DNA of 11,516 bases from Gracilaria caudata (Eukaryota > Rhodophyta > Florideophyceae > Gracilariales > Gracilariaceae): positions 1 through 11,516 of the forward strand of contig JASCIV010000831.1 in NCBI GenBank assembly GCA_030374735.1, read 5' to 3'. Below, piece after piece: positions 1 to 9,000 of the stretch. The position numbers and the translations under genes are program-made. The stretch's first letter is position 1; every line of letters begins with the position of its first letter. The notes below the pieces were generated by a model, which did no database searches, had not been told where the DNA came from, and was given only the letters and a program-made list of their open reading frames with translations.

Positions 1-3000
1 CTTCGAATCTGCAATTCGACTTCATCATTTGAGCGAGACCTGCAGGGTGCGATGGAATTTCATATTTCGTTGAGAGATCTAAGAGCATGGTATGATTTTG
101 TTGTGAGTGCCGTGAACGACTGCAAAATGGATCCCGTTGAAGCCTTGATGCATGGGGCGAGAGTACTGTTTTTGGATTGACTAACTGTTGGGGGTACAAG
201 GACAAACCTGGAAAAAGAGGAAACTAGAGGCAGGCTTTCGCTTGCCTCTCCACAAGTTATAGAGGGGCTGAAAAAGTGCCGTTATGATACTGCATCGGAG
301 ATAAACTTCGAGTCTGGGACTTTAGGTGACAAGTACTCCGTGAAGGTTGACAGATTTGTTCTTCATCGCAACTCTGAAAAAAAAACTAACAACGCTGCTA
401 GCCGTTCAACCCGATTCTGCTTTGGAGCACCGACCACGACACAAAATATTGCCCGGCTTATCCGGGCTCTTGCAGTCACCTCAAGCCCAATTTGGTTGAA
501 AGGTCCACCTGGTTCTGGAAAGAGTTCCTTGATAAGCGCATTAGCAAATCTATCCGGAAACCACTTCACCAGAATCACTCTTTCTGAATCAACGGAAATG
601 TCGGACTTGGTTGGCACCGATGCACCAGGTTCCGTTGGAGGTTCTCTTAAGTTTCGAGAGGGTCCTTTACTCAGTGCAATGAAACAAGGTTCATGGTTTC
701 TGTTGGATGAACTTAACCTTGCCTCACAATCTGTTCTGGAAGGTCTGAATTCTGTTTTGGACTACCGGCGAACTGTCTTCATTCCAGAAACGAATCAATC
801 TGTGTCAGCGCATGAACGTTTTCGAGTTTTCGGAGCTCAGAATCCTGTACATGGGGGTGGAGGGCGTCGCGGTTTGCCACAAAGTTTCTTGAACCGATTC
901 ACTAGAGTTGTCGTGGATGCTCCATCCGACGAAGACATTCTAAGCATCATAGAAACCATATACGATAAGATTCCAAACGACGTTTCGAAAAATATTGTGA
1001 AGGCCTTGGCTCTGATGAGAGAAGATGATCAAATCGCTTCTGGGAGCCTAACAGATTTTGGCCTCAGAGATGCTCTGAGATGGTGTGACGTGCTTTGTAG
1101 CTCGCGCTCGTTTCGAGCTCAAAACCCAGACTCTGATAGAACTCTCTTTGACTCGAAAGAGTACATCCGCATGTCATTTGATGTCTCAGTGTTGCAAGGT
1201 CTGATAGAAGGAAAAATGCGTGATGTGGCAGAGAAGATATTCAAGGAAGTCTTTGGTTTTGAATGGCACGGCGAAACTCAAGCGCCGTCCTTAAAAGCTG
1301 TGGACAATTCCATTCGAGTGGGATTTGGATACTTGAACCAAATCGGCAATACATATTTCATCAGGTCCTTAGAACCTCTCAGTGGAATATTACATAGCTC
1401 ACTGCTTCGACCACTGCAGGCAATCTCGATAGCGGTACAAGAAAGATGGCCAGTTGTATTACTATCCGGTTCGAACGTTTCTGCCGATGAAGATGGAAAG
1501 AGATTGGTCCAGTTTGTTGGTATGTCATGTGGGAAGAAGATCAGAACCTTTCATGGAGCTTCCCTTGTAGATGCTGAAACCTTGATTGGTGGTTACTCTC
1601 AACGCGGTGGAGCTCAATATATGTTACAAATCACGGCAATGGCTCAAGAGCTTCTTCGTATAATGGTCGGATCCTCTGTATGTCTGGATCGAGATATTGG
1701 TGAAATAGATATGCCTTCCGGTTTGGTAGTGCAGGCACAATATCGCTATCGTTCCATGCATACATTGTGTCACAGATTCGCAGACTACATCGGCGTGCCT
1801 TGGAATTCGCAACACTCACAAATGCCCCGTGAAATAGAAGAGTTCGCCTCGGAGGCCGATGCTTTTGTTCGGGACGCAAGTTTGGTGTTGCAAAACAATG
1901 AGGCTGCTGCGGTAACTCTGGACAATATGGCTTCGCATAATGCCGAAGTATGGAGAATGGTTTCTGGACAGAAATTTGGAAACCCACTTGCCTTTGAGTG
2001 GAAGAAAAGTGAGCTCGTGAAGGCTATTGAACACGGGGAATGGATCTTCGTTCAAGGCGCCGAGATGTGTCCCCCAGCTGTATTGGATCGCCTTAGTCCT
2101 CTATTTGAACGCCCTGAATTGTCTCCTGAAGACTTGGTCAAGAAAGCTACTCCACAGCAAACGCCCCGCGTTTTGCTAGCCGAAGCTCCATCGGAGGAAG
2201 GTGGATCCCCTTTGTACATGACTCCTCATCCTAATTTTCGCATTTTCTTCTCGGTTTCGAGACGCTTTTCGTTCATGGAAGGACAAGGTTTGTCACGGCC
2301 TCTGCTCGACCGATCCTTGCGAATCTGTCTAGAGAAGAGTTCTAACGAATTGCGAACGAGTAATGGCAGGGGAATGCATTATTTGAGCTCTGTCTTGGGA
2401 GCTCGAAGTCCTGATCACAGGCTCTCGAGGCCGGTATATCTGGAAAGGCGGTTGGGTCAAGACGAGTCAAAGTCAAGTTTAGAGTCAGCTGAAGAATTCG
2501 AGATTGATAATGTATCAACAATTTGCACAAGGGCCGCTGATTTTGTTCTTCATCCTGAGCTATCCTGTCTAGATCTTGATCTCTGGAACTTCATTCAGTT
2601 CATGTGGAAGCCGGAACGAAATTTTGAAACAGCTGCAAGGACCATAATCACGCCTTTTAGATCTATTCCAAATGGGGTAGAATCTATACATCAACACCAT
2701 GCTTGGAAGAGTGCGGAATATACACAGTTGTACAAAAGAGAACTACTTTCGTCTTTATCGCAAGCCATCCTCCTAGCGTCATCGAGTACAAGAGATATGG
2801 TCTCGAGAAGCTTGTGCGTTAAGAAGAACTCTAGGCGCCACTCGACGATTGATTTTGATTTTGAAACTGCTGCAAATAGCATTGCCAGGAATATTCTTTC
2901 TGACGTAGGCACGAGTTTTTTCCCATGCTCAATTGATCCTTTGTATGCAATGGACCGAATACCGACGGAAATGATTCGTTTCGAAGACACGTTGTCGTTG

Positions 3001-6000
3001 ACGAAGAAGCTTGGGAGCAGGGCTATACTCTTTCGAGCGGAGATTCTTGTTTTTCACCGGTTCCAGGACGCATGGAAAAGAGCGATGTCATCGTCCAACC
3101 CAAGGAGCTTTTTCGCTCAAGCACGTCTTAAATGGCGGATGCATGGGTCTGGAAAACCAGATTACATGCGAGATGTTGATATAATGTGTTTCGAACTTTT
3201 GGCGTCAGCGGCGCGTAACTTGGAGCTTACTCGCAAGGCTTTGGTGGAAGTCGATGGATGGAGACATCCGGATGAAGCTGAAGTCTACCAAATTTTTGAT
3301 AATCTTTGTACTATATGCCAAATCATGGTGAACGAAAATCCAAATACTGCATATATTTGGGCCCATCTGCACGCTTTATCACATATTGGAGATAAGCTTA
3401 GTAAGGTCATAGATCTGGACTTACTTGGGTTCAGTTCTTTGAAGAGATTAATTCCTCAGATTCAAAAGTTGGATATAGCCATCCATTGGCTTACGTTTTC
3501 ATCAAAGCTTTCTCTCATACCGAGATCCAAGCAATCACAACTAGTAGAGAAGCAGTTGTTGGACGTCCTTCCGCAGTCAGCTGCTTCTAATCTTGTATCA
3601 TCTGAGGTTGACGTTGGCGTAAAAGCAGTCGCTAGTTTGTACTCCCAAGTAACTGAAGGAAACGTCGAGGTTATAAGAAGATTGACAGATGTAGCAGACT
3701 CTTTAAAACGGAAGCCTGAATCAAATCACACATCAGGATGGAATCAGGCTTTGGGACAGTTTCGGAGCGTTGTGCGTCTTATGGCTGTAAGATCCATGGA
3801 AGACTGTCTAGCGTCCATGGTGGATGTGTCCGAAGCCTCACGTGACGTACTTATCTTTCGAGTGAGTGATGACATCGAGTCCCTCTGGAGCAAGGTGCGC
3901 TGCCTTCCTTTCTTTTGTGTAGAGTCCTTGGTGGCCATAATGCGCTTATTGTGGTTGCTGGATTCGATTGGTGAAGATATGAAGAATAACGATACAGAAG
4001 CCCATATCGAAAACAACGAGCAAGATCTCTTTCTGCTTGCCCTCCTACGAGAATTGAACGAATGCTGTGAACCAGAAAGGTCTACTGTTTTTGCTGAAGT
4101 TAAGGTGGATTCGAATCCTGTAAAGGCAATAGTCGGCTTTTTGCGAGCTCCCCAGCGTTATTTGTTTTGGAACCTCGAGCCCGCTTATCGTCAAGCAGCT
4201 GCAACATCTGGAGTGCTCGCTTTGAATTCAAGGGTGTGTGAATCCGTTCGTGATGCGTCATTCAAGGTTCTTTTTCTCGCGCTTATGTCCGCACTACGTC
4301 TGGACCAGGTGAGACCAGAAGCGCAGAAAATTATTCAGGATCTGGAACATGTCAGCTTTCAGGATAAGTTGGCCTCTCTGGTCTCCCTTGTTGAACGACA
4401 CGATTCTGATGAGAATGGCGACGCTGATTCTAAACGCAAGCCTGATGAAAAGTTGGCGTTGTCTAGTGTAGTCCAAGCGTTCAAAGTGAAATCGGCTCCC
4501 GAAAGAAGAGACAGAGAAAACCTTCGTTACATGGGGACTGCCTGGATTTCCGTCGGCGTGTACCGGCTTCAAAGCTACTTCAGCATATGTGACGAAGTTA
4601 GAGGTAATGACCCTTCCACACTCACAGAAAAGAGAGTTGTTTTGTCTTTGGAGACCAAAGTCAGGCTCGAGGCCCGAAGAAAGGCATATGAACTGTTGCA
4701 AATGAGTCGTTTCGGTGGAGATGAGTTCTCGAGTTCCATTCCAGCAGAGGAAATGTCAAATCAGCTCAAGGTAGAAGATGATAAGTTGGCGACTGGCAGC
4801 TCATGTCATGTATATAGAGATCCCAGCAAAATCGGCTTCGAATCTTTTGCGGGTGTGGTTCAGGCGGTGAGGTTAAATATTGTGTCTCTAATCGAGAAGA
4901 ATGGGTTTTTAAGCCGAGCAAAGCAGTTCAGAGAAGTCCAACTCCTACGATTGATACCTGAGGCGAGGCATCTCGTCGAGATATGCAAAACAACAAGCGA
5001 GTCATTGGGCTTCCATGGCAGTCACTCCCATTTCAGAGATCTTTCGTTGCGTCTCCGGCTGGGAATTGAAGAAATCCATCATGGCCTGCAGTGGTTTCTG
5101 CGTGCGACTCAAATCATTGGCGTAGACGAGAACCCAGTTCTGCACAAAAAGGTCAAAGTACTGTTAGACTTGTGTCTGCTCCCCAGAGCTACTTTCAGGA
5201 ATGCTAGTGAACTTCCTGACGCCTTCTCACTCAGTGCAGAAATAGCCCCTAGCGGTAAGGCGCTAATGACAACTGCACGGTTTCTTCTTGAAAATGAATA
5301 CTTGGATGATGACAAGGCGTTTTCGCATCTGTCCGATTTTTTCTCTCGTGTCGTTAAGATCTGGAAAGCGTCAGTGGAGCGGAGTGAAATCGAAGCACAA
5401 AGAAGAGAATCTCTCCACGTTATTCGCCAATCTTCCCAACGGAACGAGCTGGATGCTACAGCCTTCCTCGAGGTCTCTGAACAGCAGGAAGTTGAAGATT
5501 TCGTTTCAACCTTTAATCCAATAGGGAATGACCTTGAAGATGAACTTCTTGGTTTGCAACCTAAAGACAACGCCGCCCTACCAGAGCAGCAGATGGGGGA
5601 CGACAATGGTGGAGATGGGCTAGAAAGTGTCCTCCAGATCAATTCCTCCGATTTCTGGGTCTTGCATCAGTTAGTTTTTCCTTGTTCTCAATGCCCCAGT
5701 GTATTGCACTCAAGACCATCAATCCAGCCACGCGCAGATACTTTGCTTTCTTTTGCCACGGAACTTTCTTTCATGATTCCGGAAGATGTGGAGACAGTAC
5801 TGGGAACCGAAATCGTGAATGGAGTATGGGGATTTCTATGTTCGTGCTCAGTGACCCAAACTCTCAGCGGAATGCCAGCTACGGCGGAGAACGAGAAACT
5901 CCTCCGTACGGATCAAGACCCTCACTATAATTTCTACAAAGATCCCAATTTACGGGAAGTCCAACGCGCCTCAAACGCGTTGTTCAAGCTTAAAGACTGC

Positions 6001-9000
6001 ATTGAAGAGATACAACGTTTGTTCTTTAAAGAGAATGGGAATCATCCAGTGTTGGACGGAATAATGGTAGCAATTGATAGTGTTGCTAGGGTTAGCAAAA
6101 GTTCAACTCCGCTTTCAATTGTTGTCATCGGATTAGAGAACGTGCTTAGGAAAGCCGATGAATGGAATAGGCTATTCGCAACGGGAGAGACCAAACTCCG
6201 AGCGGAATTGGTTGAAGTTTCCAGGCTTGTTTCTCGTTGGAGAGGGGTCGAAATGAGGTCATGGCCGTTGCTTTTAGCCGCAAGGAAGCGAGAATTTGAA
6301 ACACAAGCAGACAAATGGGTGTTCTTGATCTACGACGCTGTGATTAACGAGACTCTATCAGCCGGGATGCATGACAATGAGCAAGTCAACAGTGCCCTTT
6401 CAACAATTGATCGTTTTCTGAGGAGCTCACCAAGTGGGGAATTCTGCCGACGTTTGGCTATTGTCCAATCAATATCCCATCACTTACTATCACTTAATGA
6501 CGCTCGCAGAGACCTCGCCCAGTTCATCGGGAATAGCCTGCGAGGTATATGTCGTTTCTATCATCTCTTTAAGGACCACTTGGAGCAGAAATTGTCTCAG
6601 CGGTATGAAACTGTCCTTCAAGAACTGAAGGAATTCACAAATATTGTTTCCTACAACCCTCAGGAAGAATTGGGCTCAGCTGTAGAAATGTCAAAAGGAA
6701 GAGACAAAAATCTAGATTACTTCCGGCTAAAGGCTTTATCTGATAAGACTCGTCGACGAGTACATAAGTTATGTCTTAAGGTGGATGGCATACTTCGAGT
6801 ACCGTTCTATGAACACATGATGGATTTCACTGCGGGGTTTGGTTTTGACCATCCTATCATACTGAATGGGGCTTCAAAACATGACCCGGTTCGTCCCCTA
6901 GGGCAGGATATCTTGACGAAGACATCCCGGGGGATTGCGTGCGACGAGAGAGATGTCCTTGATTCCAAACACCGCTCTTCTATCCTGCTGCCAGCGGCAC
7001 TCAAAATGTTATCAAGATTCGATACGCTTCGAACGCGGTTAGTCACATACGGGCGTGAAATCCAGAGTTCAAGCCGAACAGAATGTGAAGCGGCATCCGC
7101 TTTTTCTTCCAAACTTAGAACAATGATTCGGGCGCGAGTCTCGAAGCTTCGGGAAATGAGGCTTGGAAGTGATATTCAGCCGAAGAGGAGAGCTCTAATC
7201 GATTTATTGAAAGGGTTGTCCAGAGCTGGATTATCACCTTTTGAAAGGCCTCATGCCAACTCAATGTTACGTTGGCTCTCTACTTCTGATCCTAGTTCAT
7301 GTGAAGTGTCCAACAAGATTGCAAATCACCTATATTTCTCTGGGATCCATCAATATCAGACGTTGCGTAACGTATCCGACTCAAGCACCAGAAATAATGA
7401 CATCAGTGCGGAAGAAGCCGGCCGAATACGGGCATTCTGTCGAGATCTGCTGGACAAATCTGCAATGGAACGGACAGAGCTGAACAAATGTTCTGCTATC
7501 GTTCATTGTTTGTCAAAAGTTGCGGATGCTTTGACAAAAGGTCACCAAGACATTCTTAGCACTAGCCGCGAAAATCCTGCCTTTTTCGGTTGCTTCCGAG
7601 ATATTCTTTTTCGCTTACGAAAAGCAAAGTCAACACTACAACAGATATCCAAGCTCATGAGTGAAGCCCAACGAAATATGTCAGGCGATGCCGATTTCGT
7701 TCAAGGACAGGGGACTCTTGACGAAGTGCTTTGTTTCTATCGGAAGGTCGGAAAAAAGTCATTATCGGAGCTACAGATAATTCTCAATACATGCTGTGAC
7801 AAGATTGGGAATCAACCAAAAGCTTTTTCGCTGATGGACATCGATCATGTAGAATACCAAGAGTTAGCATATTTCGATGGAAGTTACAAAGAGTGGTGTG
7901 AGACAATACGAGCTTACCTTTCGAGTCTCAAGGAAACTTTACATGTGGGATTATCCCGAGCTCGGGAGGTTTCAGAGCACAACCTCGTGACTGAAATCCT
8001 TTCGCCCTTGCTTTCTTTAGTTGAAGATGGAATTAGCGAAGAATCTCCTTTGCCCTCATCCCCGGCGCAAGTTGCCAGCGCTCTATATAATTCATTACTC
8101 AGCAACGCTGAAGAGCTTGTGCACAGCATATTGATTAGCTCTCAGAAAGCAATGGCATGGAATGGAGTGCGTGAACTGTTGGGAGAGAATAAATCCGCAG
8201 CTCCGCCGTTGGGCAAAGATGAAACGGAACTGTTTCCAGAGGGGGTTATCCGAAGAGGCCATGATGGAACTGTCAACTTGGGTTCTTATCTTCTTCTTAC
8301 ACGCATCAGCAGTCATTTCGACGCCAATAGCAGATTTTTACAGAGCCTTATACCCCTTCGTGACGTTCTTGCTTGGAAAGAGACCAAAGAGTTGATTGGA
8401 ATACAAAATGCTCTCGGTTCCATATTGAAGGAATACTTGAGGTCTATGTTGATGCCTTGTCTTGAGAAGGCCATTGTCCATCATCATGAAAATCTGGCTC
8501 TTTTGCGAACGCTAACCAATCTCTTCATCGGTATATGTAAGGATGGATTTTGTCGTCCCGATCTAGAAGAGCAAACTGAGGGGATGATGGAAACTGAAGT
8601 GAAGAGCGGTACAGGGTTCGGTGATGTAGGTAACGGAGATATGAGTGGTGCGCAGGACGTGAGTGAAGCTATTGAAGACGAAGAGCAACTTCTCGGACTC
8701 AGAGATGAGAGAGACAAGGATCTACGAGATGAGAACGAGAACGTTCGAAATGAAGATGGGTTTGATATGAAGACTGATTTTGAAGGCACCCTTGAGGATG
8801 TTGACAGCGAAGGAGTGCAAGACATGGAAGGTGATGGCGAAGCTGAAAAGCAAATGGGGCAGGAACATGGGAAAGGCGAAAACCTTTTGAACGAAAAGTT
8901 ATGGGACTCTGAAAATGAAACGAACAAAGAACAGGCGAGTGAGCTTGATTCGAAGCAAGACGAAGAAGAAAGTGAATCGCAAGGGAATGGTAAGCAGGGA

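Larger units (their letters stand above)
1..280 (+). other. End of midasin AAA4 helical lid and AAA4-AAA5 connector
   Basis: Frame-1 translation of 1-177 contains FHISLRDLRAW (58-90) and later ALMHGARVLFLD (142-177). These resemble the end of midasin AAA4, where family members read roughly S-[VL]-R-D-L-x-x-W, then a spacer, then H-G-A-x-[LF]-V-[FL]-L-D-G-L. After the TGA the frame continues as LTVGGTRTNL (181-210) and reaches AAA5 with no further stop. The match is from memory of the family pattern, not an alignment. The start of the AAA4 module, including its P-loop, is outside the window. Confidence 0.75.

Noticed and set aside
178..180. TGA as a reassigned sense codon or selenocysteine
   Set aside because: TGA is otherwise absent from about 3,800 codons and TGG encodes Trp, so reassignment is unlikely. 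The position is usually Gly rather than Cys/Sec, and no SECIS element can be seen because the 3' UTR is outside the window.
340..342. GTG as the start codon of a 3,714-residue protein
   Set aside because: Midasin sequence continues upstream in the same frame to the TGA at 178-180 and beyond. GTG is not a usual eukaryotic start, and the position lies between AAA4 and AAA5.
4294..4701. 135-codon open frame on the - strand
   Set aside because: It is antisense to the conserved linker motif LRYMGTAW and its surroundings, and shows no family features of its own.
5109..5642. 177-codon open frame on the - strand
   Set aside because: It is fully antisense to the midasin linker, Ser/Arg-rich, and has no recognisable domain; a shadow of the + strand frame.
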